Under the pieces are notes generated by a model, which was given only the letters and a program-made list of their open reading frames with translations, did no database searches and was not told the origin of the DNA. Positions 41,344-53,800 of a DNA stretch of 64,000 nt are shown here, in pieces; position 1 is the first letter of the stretch; each line of letters begins with the position of its first letter. The stretch spans positions 9,967,554-10,031,553 of the forward strand of contig OY741264.1 in NCBI GenBank assembly GCA_963514095.1. The letters are read 5' to 3'. The DNA is from Eutrigla gurnardus. Taxonomy: Eukaryota > Chordata > Actinopteri > Perciformes > Triglidae. The position numbers and the translations under genes are program-made.

Positions 41344-42560
41344 ATAACTAATGGAGCACAGGTGTGGTGGAAAGACAGGCGGGAAAACACACAAAGGCAG
41401 GAAGTAAAATGAGACGAGAAGGTTTTCAAAGTAAAGCAGGAAACACATTTTAACCAAAATCTTTGGACATTGACAGCATTGGGTTTATATTAAAGTCACG
41501 GTTAAGAGCCGCCAATATTGCACATTGACTGATTTTAAGTTAAAAGTTTCATCAGCAGACATGGATTCACATGGATCATCCCATGTTTCTGTCCAATATT
41601 CACAAGTCTTTTAGCTCTGGTTTGGTCTCCACCAACTCCCAACTCTTTTTCCTGCTTGTTTGACTTTCCATCTCTCACCCTCATGCTGTAAATGTGTACC
41701 GGTAATATTGTCACGGTATATAGATTTTAAATTCCTATAATTTTCACAAATAATACTGATTTGATGATTTCAATTCTAAAACAAACAGATGATTTATGTA
41801 GTTTCATCCCGGAATTTCATGGCACATTTTCCCCGAGAAATCTCTAAACTCTTGTCACCGGGGGCTAATGGATGAGTTCATAGCATCCATTCAATTTGCA
41901 AAGCTTTGTATTTTGTAAACGTGCTCAGTTCGTTGGACACTGAGTGACATGCAGCGGACATTTACTTGTTGAGCGTATTTATAGCCACACTGGTCTGAAT
42001 ATAGCGTTGCTTGCCTGCGAGGTCGTCAGCATTTATAAAGCCGTAATCACCGAGACTGGAACACTCTGCTAATACAATTACAAACACAGGACAGTTTCAG
42101 GCTTTCTCCCTGGATTAAAAGTGTTGGTAGAAAAGAGAGGATTTGAAGTGGACAAATGAAATGACACATTGCTACAGCACAGCTTCTATACAATTACAGT
42201 TTACTGGGATGGAATACATATAACATACAACAAACATGTAGATATGAAGATGTGAAGTTAAATAAAAAGATGCTGTTACGGTGCTTGCAACATTCTGACT
42301 GTATGTGTTCGATTTGATGAAATCTCAGAATTTGCAGGTATATTTCTTCTGATTTATGGTTTTACTATAACATTTATGAAACATTATATCATAACTAGGC
42401 ATCAAGGAGATAACATGTTTTTCAATGAACAGATGTGTGTGTTTAACAAAAATGAATAACAGAAACATGCAGTGTAAATCATGACAAGTATTTGGGTCAA
42501 GGTTAGAGAAAAAGAGATTTGGAAAAAAATGCCTTTTAACTCAAAATATTACAAATATTA

Positions 42561-42566
42561 TTTATT
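42561..42566 (-). terminator. Candidate poly(A) signal of cdh16
   Basis: TTTATT on the plus strand (AATAAA in sense) lies about 385 bp downstream of the cdh16 stop codon in AT-rich sequence. This is a plausible 3' UTR length but there is no transcript evidence. Confidence 0.35.
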
Positions 42567-42949
42567 CTTGAAATACAGTAACTTTTTCTTTTAATGACAT
42601 CATTCTCAAAATCTCGCGTGTTTTTTCCAAACCATGGCACTTTGTTTTAGTAAATAGGCACAATCTTGAAACAAATTAACACGCCTACAGCAATAGAAAA
42701 AAAAAAAACGTAAACTTAAAATATAAGTCAACATCATGTCCCAGGCACAAGCCTTTCAACTAACAGACATTCTAATAATCTAAAACATCTTGTAATTTTG
42801 CTTTCGGGTTAGGGTACATCTGAACTTTGGTCCAATAACTGAAATATACGTTCACTTTTTAGATATTCACAGTAGATAATGAAAGCCTTGCTCTGAAAGC
42901 AACATGTATCCAGTGAGCAGGACGAACAATACAGTATCTATCATCCTAA

Positions 42950-44945
42950 TTAGATTGAGATCTTCAGGGGAACTCTCTCCTGGTTAGTTTTGCTCGGCCG
43001 TTTGGGGTTCTGGTAGGAGAGTCTCACAAACACAACAATGAGAATAGTCCCTGGAATTAAAAAACAAAAACAACAACATTGATAAGTTACTTGTCCAGAA
43101 ATGATTATGTGACACAAAGCCTTTAATGCAACTAAATGGCTTTCCAGCGACTACCAAACACTACTTCTGTAAGGCATATAATGCAGCCTATAATGCATTC
43201 TCATTGTTGTTAGTATTGTGTTTATGATACGTTACAGTGGCAGTAAAACTGCCTCCGTCATCCTCTCGGCTTACCTATGACAGCAAAGGTGCCAAGCAGA
43301 ATCCCCACCGCAGACTGAATAGTTGGCATGCCCTGCAACTGCTTGGCAGCCATTTTGCAGTTCCCTCTGACGTTGCAGGGACACACTGTCACTAACAGGA
43401 GAGGGAAGAGGGAAACAACAACAACTCACTGACCAACACACTCAGTTCAGACTAAACAGGAAATACGACCCAATGAAAGAATTTCTCTTATGTTTAGGAT
43501 GGATGTTCAGTGTCCAGCAGTATAAACACTTTTACTCAAACAAAAACACTGCTCGGCTTATGATTAATGGAGAATAATTAATATACACTCTGTACAGTTG
43601 ACAGGGGAAAGGTTTTCCTGCACATGTGACTATATTTGTTATATATATATGACTGAATTTCACATAGAAGGACAACACAAACTGAATTTGGGGAAATGTG
43701 GTCTTAAGAGAACTGTGTAATAACAAGCCTGTAAAAATCATGTGTACAGCTTGCACCATTATTTAACAGGAACAGTGGAAAGCTGGCACACAAAGGGGCT
43801 GATCTCTATTGATTCGTTCCGACGCTCTTGTCCCGTGACCTCCCTGCGTTCGCTTTAGCTTATCAGCAGGGGGGGATTCAGCATTACCTGGCAAGTTTAT
43901 GAAGGTGCTCCTGGGAGGAGAGCTGCTGTCAGAGATGGTGAAGGGCACCGTGTAGACCTCGGGGGCCAGGTACGGGATGTTTAAGGACAGGTTGGTGTGA
44001 GTATCTGGAGGACAAAACACAGAAAAAATGTTCATCACAATTTTGTTATACAAACATTTTGCTTGGATGATGAGCGAAAGGTGGTCGAAACCACACCTGG
44101 CATTGTTTTTTTTGTTTTTTTTACATTTTCATATCATTAAATCTCAATGTGATAATGTGGCACAATATCAACACGCTGAATAGGTCCAGTCTGTATATTT
44201 GATGACATCAGTGCATGCTCCCAGAAACACATGCACAATGGTAACAACATTGTTTTCATATCGTGCTCATAAGGAAAAAGCTTCCTGTGCAGCATTACAA
44301 ATGAGTTCCCGCTCGATACATCAGAGATCAGAATAGTCAAATTCTGAAATGTGTCAAATACATCCGATATGACTCAACTCTGGTACACATCAATCATAAA
44401 TTAAATACAAATATTTTACACTTTCTACTAGGAAAGCATCAACACTGAAGCCAAAAAGACCCTTTACACAGCTGCTGGACGACACAACACTCAGAATGAG
44501 AGTGAGCGATGGAGCTGTGGAGTGGTCTGGAGCGTGTGACTCTCTATCTTATCTCAGCGAATCGGTCTAAAATACACGGCTGGCAGCATGACGCGAAAGC
44601 CCCGTCCCTCAAAGAGAACTGTTTTATCAAGCTGTTTGAACCCTTATCTGAGGGTCTTAAACTCACGCTCGCACCTCGCCATCGTTCACCTTCATGTGTC
44701 CATTTGTCAGGCAGGGAAACTCCAGCTGCGCAGCCACTGTTTATTTGTCCTCCACTTGGACAGTGTCGCTTCTGATGGGACATGTTTGGCTATTAACTGC
44801 ATTACATACTGGCTGAACATTTCACCTTTCTCTCCTTGCTGCTGTGAACAGCCATTAAGAGGGACGTGCTGCCTCATTAACTGAATTTCTGCATTGTAAA
44901 TAACTGCCAACATGGTACATTTGAGAGTCTCTGAAAGACTGAATG

Positions 44946-44989
<44 letters not shown>

Positions 44990-45009
44990 AGACACACACA
45001 CACACACAC

Positions 45010-45058
<49 letters not shown>

Positions 45059-46455
45059 AGTGTTCTTCCTGCTTGTGGTTGTATCACGCAACACGCAAAC
45101 CACTGGCACAAGTACCCATTTTATTGGTACGGCCATTACCTGCTGCGACCAGGTGCAAAGCATTATGGGAGATTCCTCTTTTAGCTTCCATTAGCTGGCA
45201 GGAACCCAGCAGTGACGCCAAAGAAATTACACAGAAGATATAATTACAGCTCGGCTCAATCAATACCCACAGGAACATGGGAGTGAAAGAAAAAAAACCT
45301 GAGAGGGAAGTGGTTGAGATGTTTGAATGACTAAATGACAGACGTCATTGCAGTAAATAGTTTGCGTTAAATCAGCCCAACACCAGCACTTTACAATGAC
45401 AGAAAAAGCATAATTACATATACCTCCCTATCCAGATAGGACTGACAAATTATGCAGGAAGAAAATAGAAAAGAGCAATTTGCACATCTTCGGGGCCGGA
45501 TCACTCTGTTTCTTTGACTATCCGTCCTCGTAGGATGACATATCCCTATTTTCCAGTCAAAGTAACAACAATTAGCACACTCTGGAAAACTCTGTGTCCA
45601 AGGGCTGTAATGTCACACTGCACATGCTTGTAGCTGGATGACATCAACCTGTCTTCTCCAATAAATTCACTTCCTTACTCTCTACATTATTCAAAAGCAT
45701 GCTGATTCTGAGCGGAGTGGAGTCGTTTACTCGGACCATACCAGAAGACACATTCACATATCCATCTTCAACCATTTCAGACTACAGGACAATGTATAAA
45801 GCATGCGTTAAAGTAACAAAATCATCTGATGGAGTATTGGGATGGATTTGAGGATCCTGACTTGGGCTGATGATTCCATCCATTAAGCAGCATTCTGGCT
45901 GGCTATGAGACCAGGTTGGCATCCAGAATCAGACCGGGGTACTTGGGCATTTTAATACGTGAAACAACCGATTGAAAAATGACTATTTTTGACTATTGGC
46001 TACAATTATATCTCAGCTTGTTAATCCTACAGCGTCAATGTAGAAAATAAACTTGTGACCTAACTTGAATGTCTTCCCATTTCACCGTGAATCATAAGAC
46101 TAACAGTGTATGCTGACAGGTCGACCAGGTTCACCAACTCTGCATTCCCCTCACCGTTAATAGGTGTTAGCTTCCAGTTCCGTCGGACTGTGGCATCGCT
46201 GCGCAGGGAGAAGTTGAGACGTCCTCCGTGCTGTGGACCATCACTGTCCCGGGAAGCCAGCACCAGAGCTTGGTCCTCCCAGCGAGGCGTGCACAGGTAC
46301 TTCCAGGAATAGTCTCCAACCAGCACCGGGCTGTTGTCATTCACATCCAGGATTTGGACGGTCACCAGGGTGGACGCAGATAAGGAGGAGTTTCCTAAGA
46401 ATAACACAAGAGATGTGGAAAAGATGTGACCCCGAAAATATGATACAACTCTGTA

Positions 46456-46497
<42 letters not shown>

Positions 46498-47211
46498 ATG
46501 TGCACTTTAGTATGTGTGTACTTTTTTGAGTTACATAAATATTACTCAATAGAAAACACTTAACTTTTTTAATAACTTTTCGCAGAGAATATGTGTAGAA
46601 AACTACAAATCAAATAATGAAATAAAAAATAGAAACTTTAAATAACATTTAGATTAATCACTGTAAATGATCTAATTGATTGATCAAATAGTCATGTGGC
46701 ATTTCTATTCATGAAATCAAACTCACGCCCATCCACTGCAATGACCTCCATAGTGTACGTGCTGTTCTCCTCTCTGTCCAAGGCCTGCACTGTCTTCAGT
46801 TCACCAGAATACTTCCCTATTGAAAAGTATTTCTTGGTGTCTCCTTGAAGAGAATATCTGCAGGAAAAACGTGTAAAACATGTGCAACTCTGTAAAATTA
46901 GAACTGTGGACAAAGATAATGATTCCTGCAGCATTCATCAGTTCAGGCTTACCTGATTGGGTGAGAATCCGGGTCGTAACCTCGGATGGTGGCGATAACC
47001 CGCCCTGGTTCCTCGCCCTCTCTGACCGTCACCTCGTAATGGCTTTGAGACAGAATCGGACCTTCATTCACATCGTCGACGTAGATGGAGACTGTAGCCG
47101 TGGAAGCAGGGCCGTATCGGCCGCGGACCAGAGCCACCGGGTTCTGAGCACTGATCACGAGGATGTACTCACTCTCACGCTCAAAATCCAAGACCTGTGA
47201 AAACAAACGTA

Positions 47212-47251
<40 letters not shown>

Positions 47252-50200
47252 CGCACACACACACACACACACACACGTGCCAACTGTGTCATTCTTCAGC
47301 GTTTACAGTTTTTTTGAACTTGTAAATGATGAGATATTAATAATGTGCAATGTATAAAATGATAAAAACTCTTGCCACTATTTTAAGACCCCAAATTCAA
47401 TAATCGTTAAATAAAAATGTTTGAACCTCAGTTGCACTGTTGAAAGACATCCGCATTAACAAGGACACTGTTATTGAAACACCAGTGCACTGCGATACAT
47501 AAAACTAAGCAATCTACAACCTTAGATACCAGTAACGACACGTGGGAAATTACGCTTTATAGATTTGATTTGATCTTTTTTTTTTCATAAATTATTTTAG
47601 GTTCTCTGTATGATATCCGGGCTGCACGGTGGTGTAGTGGGTAGCACTGTCGCCTCACAGCAAGAGGGTCCCGGGTTCGATCCCCGGGTCGGCCCGGGCT
47701 CCTTCTGTGTGGAGTTTGCATGTTCTCCCCGTGTAAGCGTGGGTTCTCTCCGGGTTCTCCGGCTTCCTCCCACAGTCCAAAGACATGCATGTGGGGATAG
47801 GTTCATTGGTGACTCTAAATTGTCCGTAGGTGTGAATGTGAGTGTGAATGGTTGTCTGTCTCTACATGTCGGCCCTGTGATAGACTGGCGTCCTGTCCAG
47901 GGTGTACCCTGCCTTCGCCCAATGACAGCTGGGATCGGCTCCAGCCCCCCCCGTGACCCTGAATACAGGATAAGCGGTAGAAAATGGATGGATGGATGTA
48001 TGATATCCAGAGCATTCATATAGTTTAAAATAACTTTTTTGATTGTAAAGATATAGTGAGTAATGGCCTCTGTGTGTGTTGTAATTCAGGGTTCTTGTTG
48101 TTTTGTTGACATAGCCTAGCTAGTGTATTCTAGTGCATGCTGGTGCATGTGAGCATGCTAGTGCATGTAAGCGCTGTTACCTGCCAGCCACAAGGTCAAC
48201 CATCGCCATGCTGACAGCCATGTTTAGGCACCAGATATGAATTTCAGATTGAGCAACTTTATTGTTTCAACAATTGAAATGAATATGAGGCAGGCTAAGT
48301 GGTTGAATTTGCTTATAACATTACATTTTATAGGCACTCTGAAAGCATGTTTTCTTCACCAGCAGGACACAGTAGTACTGTCCCCTGTGTCCAGTCCCCT
48401 TGTCTTACTTCCACGGAAACTGGTTTTATTGGCCAGTTTTTATGAGCCAGAGCCTGGTCACAGGGAGATGAGCCAATTGATTCAATTAGTCATTAATGAA
48501 ACATTTTCCATGACGATGACAGCGACTGCTACTGTATGAGACAATGCAATAAACACAACCGTATGAGCTTGATACATTGTTCAGAAGATTATCATGAAGG
48601 AAAATATGGAATAACGTTGACAAGGCAGGACATTCAATACATAAATCATTGATTGTAAATACATAAACTTGATCACTTCAACTATATGTGGGTTTTCAAC
48701 AAAATTGGGAGAAGCAGATTTCATGTGATAGGATTACTGTAATAGACACTGGAAAAATAACTGAGACCGGTTGACTGTTTTAGGGGCTTAAACATGACGT
48801 TTTAGTTGCAGAGGTGTAGAGAGAAGAACCACAGTAAGGATGGTGCTTTCAGTGCAATCAGTGATTTCAAATGAATACTTAAAAATGACATACTTTAGAA
48901 GCGAAACAATCATCTTCTTCTTCGATCTTCTTCTCCTGCAGCCTGTACCTGCTGTCAGGTTTTACCATTAAATGTGTTCTGTCTGCCCATGAAATAGGAC
49001 ATTATTAAACCAGCGTCGTCTGACATCATGCTGCTCAGTCTGAAGTGCGTCTGTGTTGCCAGGGAGAATAAACGCAGGCCTTGGAAGGTGCATGACTACT
49101 GCTGGTGACTGGAAGTGACGCATCAAGTGTACCAGAACATGTGCATGGGCTCTCTCGAGGCTGGAGACGTCTGAGCCACTATATTCAGTCTTCCCATAAT
49201 GATACTATTTACCCTGAAACATGAATCAGCTATCAGTGAACCGCTGTCATCAACCGTCTCCCACCTGCACTGAGCCCAATATTTTAATCAAATAATATGA
49301 TAACAAAATATTTTTGTTCCTTATTACACTGTTTTTTTTTTATTGAACCTGCACTTTCAAGCTGTGAACACAACACTGATGAACGTATTATTAACACTTG
49401 ATGAATGTGAGACGGATATTTACTCTCTTTTTCGCCGACTCCTTCGGGAAATATCTGGCTCTATGTTCACCAGCTAGTCACTCATGTTGTCTGTTTGCCA
49501 TTTGGTGCTGAGCAGGTAGTGTACAGTGTTTTTAGGGGTTTGTCCTGTCGAAAATGACACCATGAAAGTGGGAAACCAAAATAAAATTGTGGGCCAGAAA
49601 ACCAAAAACAATGTCCTGAAAGACCCGAAAAAGCATTTCAATCAGGTGATAATTATCTGTGGGTTTCACACAAATGAAAAGGGTCCTTTGACAGATTTTT
49701 AATACAAAAGTATTAATTAAACTCCACTTCTACATTTTGACTTCCTTTGAAATCAGACTTTCCTGTCCATAGATATGAGTCATCAAATGTTACTGAAAAG
49801 CTCTATTTCTAGTTATATAAATGTATTAAATCAAGCTTTTGTTCTCTATGATGGGCAGAAATGGGTCTATTAATCCCAGTGAAATTGACAAACTAAAACA
49901 TTTTTTGCTTGCCTGTTTTCTCTCAAAACATGTGTCCTGTGCAGTTGGCTCATCGGTTACAAATGCAGCTGTTCCATTATTATTCAAATGTCATACATTA
50001 CATCATTATTCCTGATAACGTCATTCTCTTATCAGAAGACTTTCACTTTAAACTGATGACTCACACCTGTAGTTAGTAATGGATGAATATGTAGTAAGGC
50101 TTCTTTGGCCGATAACTTTGAATTCATTCGTTAATGGTAACGGGATTAATTCAACAAGCTCTGATTCACTAACTGTTTCATTTAATTTCATTGTTCTTTA

Positions 50201-50855
50201 ACAAAGTCGTTTTTTTTTAATTTAATGTCTAACATCTCCTGTTCTTCGCATCTTGATTAGATTTCCCTCACTTCCCCTGGTTCATTATATATTTACCTCA
50301 ATCAGCAGCCTCTAGTCTGCGTGGTAAACTGCCATTAGTGTCTGCTCACACAATCTAATTATTCACTTGGGCTGTGAACAGTGTGTCATTTCTAAAATGA
50401 AACGTGTCTGCCTGCTGGCGCTGACCTCACGCTGTAACACGATGAATTAATTTGCTCAAGTGCATTTTAATCTACCGGGGTTTCACTTATGAAGGATTTA
50501 AGCTTTATTTATTTATTTTTTACTAAAGTGAGCCGAATAAACAATCCCTTGTATCCCTTGATGCAAATTCTGTTTTGATAGCTCACAAGGTCAACACAAG
50601 AGCTTTAAAACAGCTGCTCAAAGAGACGAAAATTGAGTCTGTGTAATATCATTTCTAAAAAACAGAAGTCTTTGTGTGTTAATCTGAAATAATACAAGAT
50701 CCATTTATAGCTTTTAGACCTCTCTCCTGCTTTATCTCAGCGGAGCGTGTGCAGCTCAGAGTTCAATCACATTCGTCAACTCCCACAGAGAGGTTGAAAA
50801 TAATAGACTGTCTCCTGCCTGTCCCACTTACAGAGAGCAGACCATTAGAATGTGT

Positions 50856-50890
<35 letters not shown>

Positions 50891-53800
50891 CCCTCATGCA
50901 TCCCTAAAACGTCCTGCAGGATTATACGGGGCAGGCGAAGGGTGAGTCGCCCTGGGGACAGGAGAGATTATTGGGCTAAAACATTCCATTGTCATCTGGA
51001 CTCTTTTTAAATTTGAGGCATGTCAGACTGAAGTATTGACGTATTGGAATATTCTTTTCCCAACCTTTCTTGTCGGTTCCTCACACATGCGCAGTGTGAT
51101 ATTAAATCCATGCCCTCGTAAAAATGACTCGTGTGTTATGTGACAGCTACGTCGAGCTATGATCTCTTAGGACTGCTTAGACACCAAGGGCAGACACAAG
51201 CCATCATGCCCAACATCGTCCTTGACATTAATATGTGCGCTCCTGACAGGAGAAATCTGCAAGCCGTAAACAGGATCCTAATCAGTTTCATTTGGGCTTG
51301 ACAGGAATCTTTAGCTGACATTTGTATATCTGGTGAGCGATCAATAAGGTTGTCAAATGTGTGTGTTCAGAGGTCGCAGCATGGTGTGTGCGTGTGTGTC
51401 GTTTACCTTCGAAAGGATGAGTGAGACCTCATTGGTCTGCTTGTCTGTCACTAATGTAAAGACCTCCTCCTCGTTTCCAGACTCTAAACGGTAGTCCACC
51501 TGCCAGCTGTCTCCTCCTCGAACATCTGCATCCCCCGCCAGCACAGCTGTTACTGTGGTGCCCACTGGAGCGTCCTCTAGAATGTGAAAGGGCCCGTACT
51601 GATAGGAAGGGCACGGAAAGGTATAATTACCCAGCTGAAGGGATTTATTTGAGACACTAAGGAATGCAAAGTTATAGTAATCAATTATAATAACATTTAA
51701 TCTAATTAGCAATTAGAAAGGAAATTGTTTTTTTTAAACATGACTTTCTATTATAACACATTTTTAGTAAAATGTTAAAATGTTCAACTGATATTAGCTG
51801 TGCATTAACAGCTGTATAAAATTATCCAATAAATAGGCTAAAAAAAAAACCACCTGTCGATGATGTTGCAATGTTGTGGATGCCAATAAGTCCGGGCAGA
51901 CTGGTTGTCCTCTTGGGGACTACATGTGCGTATGTTTGCCCCCTCTTGCCCTCCTGGTGTTAGCTAAGCTTCCTTCACACACCTCTGTGCGTTTAGACAA
52001 CCATTTAATCTGCCACTCACAGATGTCCTCTAGTGAAGCAGCCATTCCTCTGATCTGGCTGCTCCATCCACAGGGTCGCTGAACCCAGCCCTGTCACCAC
52101 TCGCCTCCCACGTCTCCCCCTATAGCGCTGCCTTCACATCGCCATGGAAAAAGCTGCACTTCTCAGGCGTGACCTGCTCAAGAGCATTTTCCACCTCTGC
52201 GTCTGTGTGTGTGTGTTTGATGTGGCGATGATCTGAGCGAGTATCCACATTTGTTTGTAACGGCTTGAGAATTAGCTTTTTGAAAGATATTTGGTTTAAA
52301 TCCTAAAGTGTCAAATTAATGGAGCAAGGATATAAAGAACACCATAACGGCAGTTATGTAGAAATACATATTGCAGTCTGTATTTTATCGGTCTGGACAT
52401 TCATGCTAAAGCTCTACAGCCTATTTCCACATTTAGATTTAGTACCTTCTCTCCCTGCTCAGAATCACCCTCACAATGTCTGCGCAGGCTTTCGGTGTCA
52501 TGTGGTCTGACAGAGAGAACAGCTAGTGATGGGTTTCCCCGTTCTCACAGCCCGATGGCTCTCCCATGTAACCACCAACCTTTTCTCTCTTCTCCTATGT
52601 GGCACATGGGTGGGTGAAAAGTTCTCTTACTGCCTATCTTTAAAATTGCTTTTTTCTCTTCCACACCAGCAGCTAAGCCAAAATGAAGGAAACCACTGCC
52701 ACATTTTATGCCTCTGACTTCAGCATCCCACATTGGCGTCAGTTCTCGACTCATTTTTTTTTTTTATTGCAAATTGCAAAATAAATCAGGATGCAATAGA
52801 AGATGAGAGTAAAATAGGACAAGTCCCGGCCGGAAGTGGATTATGCTGAGAGAGGTTCAAAACAGTGGATGTTAATTTCAATTTCCTATTACAGTGAAAA
52901 CATCACCACAGAAAAGCTTCTGTTGGTGTTTTATTTTTCCTTTGGAACAGCATTGGAATCTATTGTTAACATGAATACTGATCACAGCTGCTGTTCTTCA
53001 TGATTTAAAAAACATACTTGAGCCACTTTCAGAACTCTCTTGTTTAGATTCAAAGCAGTAAGCTGCTGAAATAAAGAACCAGCTAACGCAGACATTTCTG
53101 TGACATTGTATCAGCTGTGACGACATCGATTCTTACATAATTTCTAACATGTTAATGGCATTGAGTAGCTTTATCGGATTAAACTCAAAGAACACAGTCC
53201 ACTTTGAGTACAAAGAACTGAATAAAACTCCAATAACATGATGGAGCCGTCGCTATAAGCCTGAGATTAGAGGGCATATCTAGTTCCTCGCCAGGAAAAT
53301 TAGATCAGTGACCTGCAGAGCAGATTCACAGTCCCCGGTCCAAAAGCCACTTACGATGGCCCGTGCTGTTTAGCCTTTCTTTAAAAAATAAAACAAACGT
53401 ATTGTTTATAATGTCCTGAGAAGACCTTTGCATCAGAAGTCTGTGTCTGTTTGAAGGTGTGCTCTCGTACCTCATGTTGGGAGAAGAGTGGTGGGTTGTT
53501 GTTCTCATCCTGCACCGTCACAACCACAGTGCACGAACTGTTTAAACCTGCCAGGGACACGATCACAGCTTCTGTTAGTGACTCAGAGTCGGCCCCATGA
53601 TCACACAGATGAATAAAATATGCTGAAGGAACAGCAAGTACCTCATGTTGCCTCCATCACAACCTGATGCATGAGTCACGCGGGCCACATCATCTGTCAC
53701 CCCTGAGGCTAGCATACACGCATCCCGGTCCACAAAGCTATTGACTAGATCACAACCCTGACGCTTTGCTTTGAGACGGTCATTAAGAAAGCTGCATTGT

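Larger units (their letters stand above)
27653..42560. other. Gene-free interval between ca7 and cdh16
   Basis: About 15 kb without a supportable gene. The longest open frame is 168 codons (35000-35506, minus strand) and is unlike any family I know. The interval contains a decayed LINE, a TTAA-flanked non-autonomous element, a dispersed repeat and retroelement tails, listed separately. In human, single-exon PDP2 sits in this interval; no frame of that size is present here. Confidence 0.6.

Noticed and set aside
44707..45194. Several frames with poly(Cys-Val) or poly(His-Thr).
   Set aside because: Translations of the (CA)n microsatellite.
47620..47690. A possible tRNA gene.
   Set aside because: The A and B boxes belong to the SINE head; I could not build a complete cloverleaf.
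47597..48023. Open frames of about 140 codons on both strands.
   Set aside because: They lie on the SINE and arise from its GC-rich tRNA-related sequence.
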